Source: Hexactinellida sp. DTS-2022
Lineage: Eukaryota; Porifera; Hexactinellida
NCBI GenBank assembly: GCA_028753945.1
Contig: JAPNXP010000001.1
Span: forward strand, 5,446,501 to 5,510,500
Direction: 5' to 3'
DNA length: 64,000 nucleotides
Positions 46,281 through 59,976 of the stretch are shown here, one piece after another; the stretch's first letter is position 1, and each line of letters begins with the position of its first letter. The notes beneath the pieces are model-generated. The model was not told the DNA's origin. It made no database searches and was given only the letters and a program-made list of their open reading frames with translations. Made by a program: the position numbers and the translations under genes.

Positions 46281-47352
46281 TTAGTCCGTAGCCTCTCTAC
46301 TGAACAGAGTTTTACTAACTAAGAGCCCAAATTTTCAGGATATGTGTCTCATGGGTTACAGATGTGCACCTGGGGTCACGTTTTATTATCACATTTTTTT
46401 GGACACATCTTTGCACCTGTTTAATATTAGAAAAAGAACAATAAATAGTGCACAGATATTTAATTTATATGCATTCGATGGAGAATTAAATTGTACACCT
46501 TTTCACAGTGCACGAATTTTTAAATTGAGTTTCGTTTGTGCCACAATTGAGTTGCAAGTTTCCTTTGTTTACTAACACTTCAGTTCAATTGAAGTGTTAA
46601 ATCGAATTCTATTGTTTCAACTTGTGATAATTACATTGATTCAACTTGTGAGATCGAGTAGGCTTCTATTTTCTAATTGAAAACTAAGATTTTACATTCC
46701 ATAACAACAACAGATTATGTGATTATATTTATTTCTGCTCAGAATATTCTTGAACAATGGATACATGAGATATTTAATTCTAATTAATTCGCTCTGTGTT
46801 TAACTTAGAGAAACGGTTCCAATTAGATTATTGGGGTATCGAGTGCGCTGAATTCAAATATGATAGTGAAATTAAATTTAAATTAATTATTTAGCAAATA
46901 ATTGAACTTAATTTATTTTGATGTAAATAATATTGGTGTTAAATTATCTTAGATTAATTAAATATTTATACTAATTATCTAAATTTCATTAATCTCAGAA
47001 ATGATACAAGATAGAAACAAACTTTAAATTTATCAATTGGTCCTTATGGCACGTACCACCTAGACAAGTGGATCTTGACACCTTGAGGTGATGATGACAT
47101 CGTCAAAAAAATGTATTTTTACAATTTTGTGAATTATATTATTAAAATAAGTTAGTTGGAGTTGGGTGATGACCCAACACTCACATAAAAAATGCTGATT
47201 CATCACTTATTATATTCTACTGAAACTTGAATATCTTTGAAACGAAGTGAGCAAAATGGAAACTTCCACCACTCTAAGGGTCGTAGCCTTCTGAAACACC
47301 TTTCTGAAATAATTTAACACCTTTATAGTGATGATGACTTGGTGAAAAAAAA

Positions 47353-47471
47353 AATCCAAAATTGCAGCCTGTGCCGACAGCATGTTCCATTGGAGGCACT
47401 ATCAATAGACCACCACCAAAATATAGTGCCACCAAATGAACATGCGTCGGCACAGGCTGCAATTTTGGATT
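47353..47471 (+). repeat. Family hairpin 22
   Basis: Flanks A and D. Arms concordant (GCAGCCTGTGCC) except for CCATTGG against the tip region CATTTGG. Confidence 0.9.
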
Positions 47472-48569
47472 TTTTATTATTATTATTCTTCCGTAGCTCA
47501 TCCACAGAACAGAGTTTAATTAACTAACAACCCAAATTTGCAGGACAGGTGTCTCATGGGTTACAGATGTGCACCTGGGGTCACGATTTTTTATTAACAA
47601 ATTTTGGACTTTTTTTTGACACCTTTCAAATTTTGTCTGGTCCATAACTCAAAGAATGTTATACTAAACCCCCAATTTTCTTTTCACCATTGGATTCACT
47701 ATAAAATTCTCCATCTGATGGGAGATGAATGTTTTTACTAATAGGTTTGATTCATGCCATAAATTGGGGTTGAAATTTCTTTGTTTACTAACACTTCAGT
47801 TCAATTGAAAGTGTTAAATCTAATTCTATTGTTTCAACTCGTTATTATTATATTGATTCAACTTGTGAGATCGAGTAGGCTTCTATTTTCCAATTGAAAA
47901 AAAAGATTATATATTTCACAACAACGACAGATTATGCGATTATATTTACTTCTGCGAGAATATTATTGGACTGTTAATATACTGACGTAATTAATTATAA
48001 TTAATTCAGTCAGTATATTACTTATATAGATGCTTATAATTTGTTTATTAGGGGTTATCGAGAGTGCTTAATTGAAATTTGATAACAAAATAATTAATTT
48101 ATTATTCATGACAAAATAATTTAATTTAATAATTGTAAGTTGACATTGAAATTGGTGTTAAATTATAAATAATATTAATTAATATTTATACTAATTAATT
48201 AAATATCATAAATCTCAGAAATCAAATAAGATAGAAACAAACTTCCAATTTATCAATTGATCCTTATGCCACGTAACACCTCTACAAGTGGGTCTTGACA
48301 CCTTGAGGTGATGATGACATCGTAAAAAAAATGTGTTTTCACAATTTTGTGAATTATATAATTCAAATGGGTCGGTTCGTTTTGGGTGATGACCCAGAGC
48401 TCACATAAAAATGCTGAGTCATCAGCTATTATATTCTACTGAAACTTGAATATCTTTGAAATGAAGTGAGCATAAAAGAAATTTACAACTCACTAAAGGT
48501 CGTTGCCTTTTGAAACACCTTTCTGAAATAATTTAACACCTTCGTAGTGATGATGACATGGCGGAAAAT

Positions 48570-48687
48570 AATCCAAAATTGCAGCCTGTGCCGACAGCAT
48601 GTTCCATAGGAGGCACTATCAATAAACCACACCAAAATATAGTGCCACCAAAGGAACATGCGTCGGCACAGGCTGCAATTTTGGATT
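48570..48687 (+). repeat. Family hairpin 23
   Basis: Flanks A and D. Arms concordant at the tag; the 5' arm has CCATAGG. Confidence 0.9.
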
Positions 48688-49767
48688 TTTATTTTCCTTC
48701 CGTATCCTCTCCACAGAACAGAGTTTAATTAACTAAGAACCTAATTTTCAGGATATGTGTCTCATGGGTTACAGATGTGCACCTGGGGTCACGATTTTTG
48801 ATTACATTTTTTTGGACACATTTTTAAACCTGTTTAATGTTAGAAAAGGAACAATAAATGGTGCCCAAATATTCTATTTATATGCATTCGATAGAGAATT
48901 AAATTCTACACCTTTTCACAGTGCACGAATTTTTAAATTGGGCTTGGTTTGTGCCACAATTGACTTGCAAGTTTCCTTTGTTTACTAACACTTCAGTTCA
49001 ATTGAAAGTGTTAAATCTAATTCTATTGTTTCAATGCGTTATTATTATATTGATTCAACGTGTGAGATCGAGTAGGCTTCTAATTTCTAATTGAAAACTA
49101 AGATTTTACATTCCATAACAACGACAGATTAAGTGATTATATTTCCTTCTGCAAGAATACTCTTGCACTGTTGATATACTGACGTAATTAATTCTAATTA
49201 ATTCAGTCAGTATATGACTTATATAAATGTTTCCAATTTGTTTATTAGGGGTTATCGAGGGTGCGGAATTGAAATTTGATAGCCAAATTAATTAATTAAT
49301 TATTCATGACAAAATAATTAAACTTAATAAATATAAGTTGACATTGAAATTGGTGTTAAATTATTATTAAATAAATAATTATTTATACTAATATGATAAA
49401 TAGCATTAATCTCAGAGATTATACAAGATAGAGAAAAACTTCCAATTTATCAATTGATCCTTATGCCACGTAACACCTCTACAAATGGGTTATGACACCT
49501 TGAGGTGATGATGACATCGTCAAAAAAATGTGTTTTTACAATTAAGTGAATTATATATTTCGAATGGGTTTGTTGGTTTTGGGTGATCACCCAACACCCA
49601 CATAAAAAATGCTGACTCGTCACTTATTATATTCTACTGAAAATTGAATATCTTTGAAATAAGTGAGCTAAATGGAAACCTGCACCACTCTAAGGGTCGT
49701 TGCCTTTTGAAACACCTTTCTGAAATAATTTAACACCTTTATAGTGATGATGACAAGGCGAAGAAAA

Positions 49768-49886
49768 AATCCAAAATTGCAGCCTTTGCCGACAGCATGT
49801 TCCATTGGAGGCACTATCAATAAACCACCAAAAAAATATAGTGCCACCAAAGGAACATGCGTCGGCACAGGCTGCAATTTTGGATT
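49768..49886 (+). repeat. Family hairpin 24
   Basis: Flanks A and four 60-mers plus C. The 5' arm has GCAGCCTTTG and the 3' arm GCAGCCTGTG. Confidence 0.9.
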
Positions 49887-49889
49887 TTT

Positions 49890-50131
49890 ACTGTGCCGAC
49901 TATACTATAGCATAGTGGCCCAGTATTGGAATCACTGCCTTTATTTTTTACTGTGCCGACTATACTATAGTATAGTGGCCCAGTATTAGAATCACTGCCT
50001 TTATTACTGTGCCGACTATACTATAGTATAGTGGCCCAGTATTGGAATCACTGCCTTTATTATTATTATTATTTTTACTGTGCCGACTATACTATAGTAT
50101 AGTGGCCCAGTATTGGAATCACTGCCTTTAT
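49890..50131 (+). repeat. 60-mer array, 4 copies
   Basis: Between hairpin 24 and a C module. The first copy has a broken dyad (ATAGCATAG). Confidence 0.9.
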
Positions 50132-50874
50132 TTATATTATTTTTATTTTTATTTTTTCTCCGTAGACGGTGCCCTGGCCTGAGCTTTATAGTTGATGGGC
50201 TGAAACTTGGCATGTAGGTGCGTATGGACCGTCTAATTTGCACCTGGGGCTACGATTTTTTATTAACAAATTTTTGACACATCTTTAACACCTTTCAAAA
50301 TTTGTCTGGTCCATAGCTAGAAAAATGTTTTACTAAACCCCCAAATTTTATTTCACATTTGGATTCACCATAAAATTCTGCGTCTGATGGGAGAAGAAAA
50401 TTTGTTAGAATTGGTTTAATTTCTGCCATAAATGGGGGTTGAAATTCCTTTGTTTACTCAACACTTCAATTTCAATAAAACTGAGAAATCTAATTCCATT
50501 GTTTCAACTTGTAATAATTATATTGATTTAACTTGTTAACGCTTTCACTATTGTTTCAACTTGCGATAATTAAATTGATTCAACTTATAAATTCCAGCTG
50601 GCTTCTATTTAATTCTAGTATTACTATACAATGGATTAAATAAAATAATATAATATAAGGAATTTGTTGACTAAACTCAAATCACCGTGGATAACATTGC
50701 TAAAATAACTAACTAATAATATAATTCATTATCAATACATAATGAATGAATGGCATTGAACTCTAGATGGTTTATGATAGAAACAAACTTCAAATTTATC
50801 TACCGTTCCTTGTGACTCGGACCAAATAACAAATGCTTCTTCACACCTTGGGCGTAGATGACTTGGCGAAAAAA

Positions 50875-50993
50875 AATCCAAAATTGCAGCCTGCGCCGAC
50901 AGCATGTTCCTTTGGAGGCACTATCAATAAACAACACAAAAATAGAGTGCCACCAAAGGAACATGCTGTCGGCGCAGGCTGCAATTTTGGATT
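50875..50993 (+). repeat. Family hairpin 25
   Basis: Flanks B and C. Both arms carry GCAGCCTGCGCC and the extra A (GACAGC and GCTGTC). This is the concerted two-5'-arm state without a change of orientation in the flanks. Confidence 0.9.
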
Positions 50994-51724
50994 TTATTAT
51001 TATTTTTTCTCCGTAGACGGTGCCCTGGCCTGAGCTTTATAGTTGATGGGCTGAAACTAGGCATGTAGGTGCGTATGGACCGTCTAATTTGCACCTGGGG
51101 TTACGATTTTTGATTAACGAATTTTTGACACATCTTTAACACCTTTCAAAATTTGTCTGGTCCATAACTCAAAATATGTTTTACTAAACCCCCAAATTTT
51201 ATTTCACATTTGGATTCACCATAAAATTCTGCGTCTGATGGGAGAGGAATATTTTCAAAAATATGTTTAATTTCTGCCATAAATGGGGTTTGAAATTTCT
51301 TTGTTTACTCACACTTCAATTTCAGTAAAAGTGTTAAATCTAATTCCATTGTTTCAACTTGTAATAATTATATTGATTTAACTTGTTAAATCTTTCACTA
51401 ATGTTTCAACTTGCGATAATTAAAATGATTCAACTTATAGATTCCAGCTGGCTTCTATTTAATTGTAGTATTACTATACAATGGATTAAATAAAATATAA
51501 TAATATAAGGAATTTGTTGACTAAACTCAAATCACCGTGGATAACATTGCTAAAATAAATAACTAATAATATAATATATTATCAATACAGAATGAATGAA
51601 TGGCATGAAACTCAAGACGGTTTATGATAGAAACAAACTTCAAATTTATCTACCGTTCCTTGTGACAACGACCAATTTACAAATGGTTCTTCACACCTTG
51701 GGCGTTGATGACTTGGCGAAAAAA

Positions 51725-51841
51725 AATCCAAAATTGCAGCCTGCGCCGACAGCATGTTCCTTTGGAGGCACTATCAATAAACAACACAAAAATATAGTGC
51801 CACGAAAGGAACATGCGTCGGCACAGCTGCAATTTTGGATT
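51725..51841 (+). repeat. Family hairpin 26
   Basis: Flanks B and C. Arms discordant: GCAGCCTGCG and GCAGCTGTG. Confidence 0.9.
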
Positions 51842-52206
51842 TTTTTTCTCCGTAGACGGTACCCTGGCCACACCTTTATACATTGAGGGCTTAAACTTGG
51901 CATGTAGGTGCGATGGGACCGTCTAATTTGCACCTGGGGTTACGATTTTTGATTAACAAATTTTGGACACATTTTTAACACCTTTCAAAATTTGTCTGGT
52001 CGATAACTTGAAAATTGTTTTACTAAACCCCCAAATTTTATTTCACATTTGGATTCGCCATAAAATTCTGCGTCTGATGGGAGAAATTTTTTTTCAATAA
52101 AGGGGTCAATTTCTGCCATAAATGGGGGTTGAAATTTCTTTGTTTACTCGCACTTCAATTTCAGTAAAACTGTGAAATCTAATTCCATTGTTTCAACTTG
52201 TAAAAA

Positions 52207-52325
52207 AATCCAAAATTGCACCCTGTGCCGACGCATGTTCCTTTGGTGGCACTATATTTTATTGGTTGGTTATTGATAGTGCCTCCAAAGGAGCATGCTG
52301 CCAGCACAGGGTGCAATTTTGGATT
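52207..52325 (-). repeat. Family hairpin 27, edge of an inverted insert
   Basis: Reverse orientation. Its outer side abuts the body of a forward unit (TTTCAACTTGTAA) with no start module. Both arms carry the rare GCACCCTGTG, a paired change; the 5' arm also has GCTGGCAGC. Confidence 0.9.
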
Positions 52326-53064
52326 TTTTTTCGCCCAGTCATCAACGCCCAAGGTGTGAAGAACCATTTGTTAATTGGTCGGAGTTACAAGGAACGGTAG
52401 ATAAATTTGAAGTTAGTTTCTATCATAAACCATCAAGAGTTTAATGCCATTCATTCATTATGTATTGATAATAAAATATATTATCAGGAATTTATTTTAG
52501 CAATGTTATCCACGGTTGGTTGAGTTGAGTCAACAAATTCCTTATATTATTATAATTTATTTAATCCATTGTATAGTAATACTAGAATTAAATAGAAGCC
52601 AGCTGGAATTTATTAGTTGAATCAATTTAATTATCGCAAGTTGAAACAATAGTGAAAGATTTAACAAGTTAAATCAATATAATTATTACAAGTTGAAAAA
52701 TGGAATTAGATTTCACAGTTTTACTGAAATTGAAGTGTGAGTAAACAAAGAAATTTCAAACCACATTTGTGGCAGAAATAAAAATCTTTATTAAAAGTTC
52801 TCTTCTCCCATCAGACGCAGAATTTTATGGTGAATCAAAATGTGAAATAAAATTTGGGGGTTTAGTAAAACATATTTTGAGTTATGGACCAGACAAATTT
52901 TGAAAGGTGTTAAAGATGTGTCAAAAATTTGTTAATCAAAAATCGTAACCCCAGGTGCAAATTAGACGGTCCCATCGCATCTACATGCCAAGTTTCAGCC
53001 CATCAACTATAAAGCTCAGGCCAGGGCACCGTCTACGGAGAAAAAAAAAAAAAAAAAAAAATAA

Positions 53065-53120
53065 TAAAGGCAGTGATTCCAATACTGGGCCACTATACTA
53101 TAGTATAGTCGGCACAGTAA
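53065..53120 (-). repeat. 60-mer, single copy at the edge of an inverted insert
   Basis: Its GGCACAGTAA edge joins directly to TAATTATATTG of the host unit body. Confidence 0.9.
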
Positions 53121-54058
53121 TAATTATATTGATTTAACTTGTTAAATCCTACTCTAGTGATTCAACTTGCGATAATTATATTGATTTAACTTATAAATTC
53201 CAGCTGGCTTCTATTTATTGTAGTATTACTATACAATGGATTAAATAAAATATTATAATATAAGGAATTTGTTGACTTAATTCAACTTAACCGTGGATAA
53301 CATTCCTAAAATAAATAACTAATAATATAATTTATTATCCATACATAATGAATGAATGGCTTTAAACTCAAGATGGTTTATGATAGAACCGTAAGATTTA
53401 CATTCCACAACAACGACAGATTAAGTGAATATATTTATTTCGGCGAGAATATTCTTGCACAATTAATGTACTGACGTAATTAATTATAATTAATTCCTTT
53501 TGTATTTAACTTATAGACGGTTCCAATTGGATTATTGGGGTTATCGAGTGCGTGGAATTCAAACATTATAGTGAAATTCAATTTAAATTAATAATTATTG
53601 CAAATTATTGAACATAATTTATTTTGCTGTATATAATAATGGTGTTAAATAATTAATACATTAATTAAATTTTTATGCTAATTAGCTAAATTTCATTAAT
53701 CTCAGAGATGATACAAGATATAAACAAACTTTCAATTTATCAATTGGTCCTTATGCCAGGTACCACCTATACAAGTGGGTCTTGACACCTTGAGGTGATG
53801 ATGACATCGTTAAAAAAATGTATTTTTACAATTTTTTTAATTCGACATTTAAAATGGGTTAGTTGGTGTTGGGTGATGACCCAACACTCACATAAAAAAT
53901 GCTGACTCATCACTTATTATATTCTACTGAAACTTGAATATCTTTGAAACGAAGTGAGCAAAATGGAAACTTCCACGACTCTAACGGTCGTTGCCTTCTG
54001 AAACACCTTTCTGAAATAATTTAACACCTTCATAGTGATGATGACATGGCGGAAAAAA

Positions 54059-54177
54059 AATCCAAAATTGCAGCCTGTGCCGAGAGCATGTTCCTATGGA
54101 GGCACTTTCAATAAACCACCACCAAAAGATAGTGCCACCAAAGGAACATGCGTCGGCACAGGCTGCAATTTTGGATT
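54059..54177 (+). repeat. Family hairpin 28
   Basis: Flanks A and a C2 variant (CTCCGTAGCAAGTGCC). The 5' arm has GCCGAGAGC, as in the next two copies. Confidence 0.9.
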
Positions 54178-55291
54178 TTTTTTCTCCGTAGCAAGTGCCT
54201 TGGCCACACCTGTATACATTGAGGGCTGAAACTTGGCATGTAGTTGCGAAGTGACCGTCTAATTTGCACCTGGGGTTACGATTTTTTATCAAATAATTTT
54301 AACACCTACTTAAACTAATTATGACTATTACATGAAATCATACCTTGTGAATTTGATAAAATTTTCATATTGGATAGCTAATTTAATTCTACACCTTTTG
54401 GAAAATAAAAAATAATAAACTTACGTTAATTTATGCCACAAATCGGGGTTTAAATTTCTTTGTTTACTCACACTTCAGTTTCAGTAAAACTGTTAAATCT
54501 AATTCCATTGTTTCAACTTGTAATAAATATATTGATTAAACTTGTTAAATCTTACACTATTGTTTAAACTTGGGATAATCATATTGATTCCACTTGTGAA
54601 ATCGAGTTGGCTTCTATTTAATAATTGAAAAACTAAGATTTTACATTCCATAACAAAAACAGATTATGTGATTATATTTACTTCTGCGTGAATATTCTGC
54701 ACAATGGATACACTGACATAATTAATCGCTCTGTCTTCAACTTATAGAGACTGTTCCAATTAGATTATTGGGGTTATCGAGTGTGCGGAATTGAAATTTG
54801 ATAGCCAAATTAAATAATTTATTATTTATGGCAAAATAATTTAAGTTAATTATTGTAAGTTGACATTGAAATTGGTGTTATATTAAAATAATATTAATAA
54901 ATATTTATACTAATTAATTAAATATCATAAATCTCAGAGATCATACAAGATATATACAAACTTTCAATTTATCAATTGGTCCTTATGGCAGGTACCACCT
55001 ATACAAGTGGGTCTTGACACCTTGAGGCGATGATGACATCGTTAAAAAAATGTATTTTTACAATTTTTTTAATTCGACATTTAAAATGGGTTAGTTGGTG
55101 TTGGGTGATGACCCAACACTCACATAAAAAATGCTGACTCATCACTTATTATATTCTACTGAAACTTGAATATCTTTGAAACGAAGTGAGCAAAATGGAA
55201 ACTTCCACGACTCTAACGGTCGTTGCCTTCTGAAACACCTTTCTGAAATAATTTAACACCTTCATAGTGATGATGACATGGCGGAAAAAAA

Positions 55292-55410
55292 AATCCAAAA
55301 TTGCAGCCTGTGCCGAGAGCATGTTCCTATGGAGGCACTATCAATAAACCACCACCAAAATATAGTGCCACCAAAGGAACATGCGTCGGCACAGGCTGCA
55401 ATTTTGTATA
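55292..55410 (+). repeat. Family hairpin 29
   Basis: Flanks A and C2. The 5' arm has GCCGAGAGC; the outer 3' end reads TTTTGTATA. Confidence 0.9.
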
Positions 55411-56713
55411 TTATTATTTCTCCGTAGCAGGTGCCCTGGCCACACCTGTATATATAGAGGGCTGAAACTTGGCATGTAGATTCGGAGTCGACGTCTAATT
55501 TGCACCTGGGGTTACGATTTTGTATTAACAAATTTTTGACACATCTTTAACACCTTTCAAAATTTGTCTGGTCCATAACTCAAAAAATGTTTTACTAAAC
55601 CCCAAAATTTTATTTCACATTTGGATTCGCCATAAAATTCTGCGTCTGATGGGAGAAGAAATCTTTCAATAAAGGGGTCAATTTCTTCCATAAATGGGGG
55701 TTGAAATTTCTTTGTTTACTGACACTTCAATTTCAGTAAAGTGTTAAATCTAATTCTATTGTTTCAACTTGTAATAATTATATTGATTTAACTTGTTAAA
55801 TCCTACTCTAGTGATTCAACTTGCGATAATTATATTGATTTAACTTGTGAATTGAGCTGGCTTCTATTTAATTTTTATATTACTATACAATTGATTAAAT
55901 TAAATAATAAAATATAAGGAATTTGTTGACTCAAATCAACCAACCATGGATAACATTGCTAAAATAAATAACTAATAATATAATTTATTATCAATAAGTA
56001 ATGAATGAATGGCATTAAACTAAAGATGGTTTATGATAGAACCGTTAAGATTTTACATTCCACAACAACGACAGATTAAGTGATTATATTTATTTCGGCG
56101 AGAATATTCTTGCACAATTAATGACTGACTTAATTAATTATAATTAATTCGCTCTGTGTTTAACTTATAGAGACGGTTCGAATTGGATTATTGGGGTTAT
56201 CGAGTGCGCTGAATTCAATTATGATTGTGAAATTCGATTTAAATTAATAATAAGTGCAAATAATTGAACTTTATTTATTTTACTGGACATAATAATCGTG
56301 TTAAATTATTAATTTATTAATTGAATATTTATACTAATTAGCTAAATTTCATTAATCTCAGAGATGATACAAGATAGAAACAAACTTTCAATTTATCAAT
56401 TGGTCCTTATGGCACGTGCCACCTATACAAGTGGGTCTTGACACCTTGAGGTGATGATGACATCGTTAAAAAAATGTATTTTTACAATTTTTTTAATTCG
56501 ACATTTAAAATGGGTTAGTTGGTGTTGGGTGATGACCCAACACTCACATAAAAAATGCTGAGTCATCACTTATTATATTCTACTAAAACTTGAATATCTT
56601 TGAATGAAGTGAGCTAAAACGAAACTTTCAACTCACTAAGGGTCGTTGCCTTATGAAACACCTTTTCAAAATAATTTAACACCTTCATAGTGATCATGAC
56701 ATGGCGAAAAAAA

Positions 56714-56832
56714 AATCCAAAATTGCAGCCTGTGCCGAGAGCATGTTCCTATGGAGGCACTATCAATAAACCACCACCAAAATATTGTGCCACCAAAGGA
56801 ACATGCGTCGGCACAGGCTGCAATTTTGGATT
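56714..56832 (+). repeat. Family hairpin 30
   Basis: Flanks A and C, with a TTTTTA-rich spacer. The 5' arm has GCCGAGAGC. Confidence 0.9.
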
Positions 56833-57578
56833 TTTTATTTTTATTTTTATTTTTATTTTCTCCGTAGACGGTGCCCTGGCCAGAGCTTAATTGTTGATGG
56901 GCTGAAACTTGGCATGTAGGTGCGATGGGACCGTCTAATTTGCACCTGGGGTTACGATTTTTCGTTATCAAATTTTTGACACATCTCTAACACCTTTAGA
57001 AATTTGTCTGGTCCATAACTCAAAAAATGTTTTACTAAACCCCAATTTTTATTACATATTTGGATTCACCATAAAATTCTGCGTCTAATGGGAGAAGAAA
57101 ATTTACATTAAAGGGTTTAATTTCTGCCATAAATGGGGGCTGAAATTTCTTTGTTTACTCACACTTCAATTTCAGTAAAACTGTGAAATCTAATTCCATT
57201 GTTTCAACTTGTAATAATTATATTGATTCAACTTGTTAAATCCTACTCTAGTGATTCAACTTGCGATAATTATATTGATTTAACTTATAAATTCCAACTG
57301 GCTTCTATTTAATTCTAGCATTACTATACAATGGATTAAATTAAATTAATTTATATAAGGAATTTGTTGACTTTACTCAACTCACCGTGGATAAGATTGC
57401 TAAAATAAATAACTAATAATTTAATTTATTATCAATACATAATGAATGAATGGCATCAAACTCAAGATGGTTTATGATAGAAACAAACTTCAAATTTATC
57501 TAACGTTCCGTGTGACTCGGACCAATTAACAAATGGTTCTCCACACCTTGGGCGTTCATGACTTGGCAACAACAAAAA

Positions 57579-57697
57579 AATCCAAAATTGCAGCCTGCGC
57601 CGACAGCATGTTCCTTTGGAGGCACTATCAATAAACCACCAACAAAATATAGTGCCACCAAAGGAACATGCGTCGGCACAGGCTGCAATTTTGGATT
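57579..57697 (+). repeat. Family hairpin 31
   Basis: Flanks B and C2. Arms GCAGCCTGCG and GCAGCCTGTG. Confidence 0.9.
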
Positions 57698-58422
57698 TTT
57701 TTATTTCTCCGTAGCAGGTGCCCTGGCCACACCTATATACATAGAGGGCTGAAACTTGGCATGTAGGTGCGATGGGACCGTCTAATTTGCACCTGGGGTT
57801 ACGATTTTTGATTAACAAATTTTGGACACATCTTTAACACCTTTCAAAATTTGTCTGTTCCATAACTCAAAATATGTTTTAATAAACCCCAAAATTTTAT
57901 TGCATATTTAGATTCACCTTAAAATTCTGCGTCTGATGGGAGAAGAAAGTTTTCAACAAAGGGTTTAATTTCTGCCATTAATGGGGGTTAAAATCTCTTT
58001 GTTTACTCACACTTCAATTTCTGTAAACTGTGAAATCTAATTCCATTGTTTCAACTTGTAATAATTTATATTGATTTAACTTGTTAAAGCTTTCACTATT
58101 GTTTCAACTTGCGATAATTATATTGATTTAACCTATAAATTCCAGCTGGGTTCTATTTAATTGTAGTATTACTATACAATGGATTAAATTAAATAATATA
58201 ATATAAGGAATTTGTTGACTCAACTCAACTAACCATGGATAACATTGCTAAAATAAATAACTAATAATATAACTTATTATCAATACATAATGAATGAATG
58301 GCTTTAAACTCAAGATGGTTTATGATAGAAACAAACTTCAAATTCAACAATCGTTCCTTGTGACTCCGACCACTTAACAAATGGTTCTTCACACCTTGGG
58401 CGTTGATGACTTAGCGAAAAAA

Positions 58423-58542
58423 AATCCAAAATTGCAGCCTGCGCCCGACAGCATGTTCCTTTGGAGGCACTATATTTTGGTGGTTGTTTATTGATAGTGC
58501 CTCCAAAGGAACATGCTGTCGGCACAGCTGCAATTTTGGATT
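58423..58542. repeat. Family hairpin 32, orientation switch point
   Basis: The left flank is forward B (GCGTTGATGACTTAGCG) and the right flank is inverted A (CGCCTAGTCATCATCAC). Both arms have the extra A and both have GGAGGCACTAT tips, so this hairpin, like the one at 14,931, is made of two 5' arms. The loop is in reverse orientation. Confidence 0.9.
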
Positions 58543-59859
58543 TTTTTTTCGCCTAGTCATCATCACTATGAAGGTGTTAAAATATTTCAGAAAGGTGTTT
58601 CAGTATGCAACGACCCTTAGAGTGGTGGAAGTTTCCATTTAGCTCACTTCATTTGAGAGATATTCAAGTTTCAGTAGAATATAATCTGTGATGACTCAGC
58701 ATTTTTAAAGTGCGTGTTGGGTATTCACCCAACTCCAACCAACCCATACGAATTATTTAATTCACAAAATTGTAAAAATACATTTTTTTGACGATGTCAT
58801 CATCACCTCAAGGTGTCAAGACCCACTTGTATAGGTGGTACCTGGCATAAGGACCAATTGATAAATTGAAAGTTTGTTTCTATCTTGTATCATCTCTGAG
58901 ATTAATGAAATTTAGCTAATTATAATAAATATTTAATTAATAAATTAATAATTTAACACCATTATTATGTGCAGCAAAATAAATAAAGTTCAATTATTTG
59001 CACTTATTATTAATTTAAATCGAATTTCACTATCATATTTGAATTCAGCGCACTCGATAACCCCAATAATCCAATTGGAAAATTCTATAAGTTAAATACA
59101 AAAGGAAATTAATTATAATAAATTACGTCAGTACATTAATTGTGCAAAAAGAATATACTCGCCGAAATAAATATAATCACTTAATCTGTCATTGTTGTGG
59201 AATGTAAAATCTTAACGGTTCTATCATAAACCATCTTTAGTTTAATGCCATTCATTCATTACTTATTGATAATAAATTAAATTATTAGTTATTTATTTTA
59301 GCAATGTTATCCACGGTGATTTGAGTTTAGTCAACAAATTCCTTATATCATTATATTTTATTTAATCCATTGTATAGTAATACTACAATTAAATAGAAGC
59401 CAGCTGGAATTTTTAAGTTGAATCAATATATTTATCTCAAGTTGAAACAATAGAGTTAGATTTAACAAGTTAAATCAATATAATTATTACAAGTTGAAAC
59501 AATAGAATTAGATTTAACACTTTTACTGAAATTGAAGTGCGAGTAAACAAAGAAATTTCAAACCCCATTTATGGCAGAAATTAAACATATTTTTGAAAAT
59601 ATTCCTCTCCCATCAGACGCATAATTTTATGGTGAATCCAAATGTGAAATAAAATTTGGGGGTTTAGTAAAACATATTTTGAGTTATGGACCAGACAAAT
59701 TTTGAAAGGTGTTAAATATGTGTCAAAAATTTGTTAATCACAAATCGTAACCCCAGGTGCAATTTAGACGGTCCATACGCACCTACATGCCAAGTTTCAG
59801 CCCATCAACTATAAAGCTCAGGCCAGGGCACCGTCTACGGAGAAAAAATAAATAAAAAA

Positions 59860-59976
59860 AATCCAAAATTGCAGCTGTGCCGACGCATGTTCCTTTGGTG
59901 GCACTATATTTTGGTGGTGGTTTATTGATAGTGCCTCCAATGGGACATGCTGTCAGCACAGCTGCAATTTTGGATT
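59860..59976 (-). repeat. Family hairpin 33
   Basis: Reverse orientation; flanks A and C. Both arms carry GCAGCTGTG, a paired one-base loss. Confidence 0.9.

Larger units (their letters stand above)
52207..53120 (-). mobile_element. Complete short repeat unit inserted inverted into another unit
   Basis: Read on the minus strand it is 60-mer, C module, body, B module, hairpin: one full short unit of about 0.91 kb. It interrupts a forward unit body between CAACTTGTAA and TAATTATATTG, a junction that is continuous in other copies (CAACTTGTAATAATTATATTG). TAA, or GTAA, stands at both edges. That can be read as a 3-4-bp target duplication, or as recombination through the 8-bp GTAATAAT shared by host and 60-mer tail. 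This is the best evidence for what the natural unit of the family is. Confidence 0.7.
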
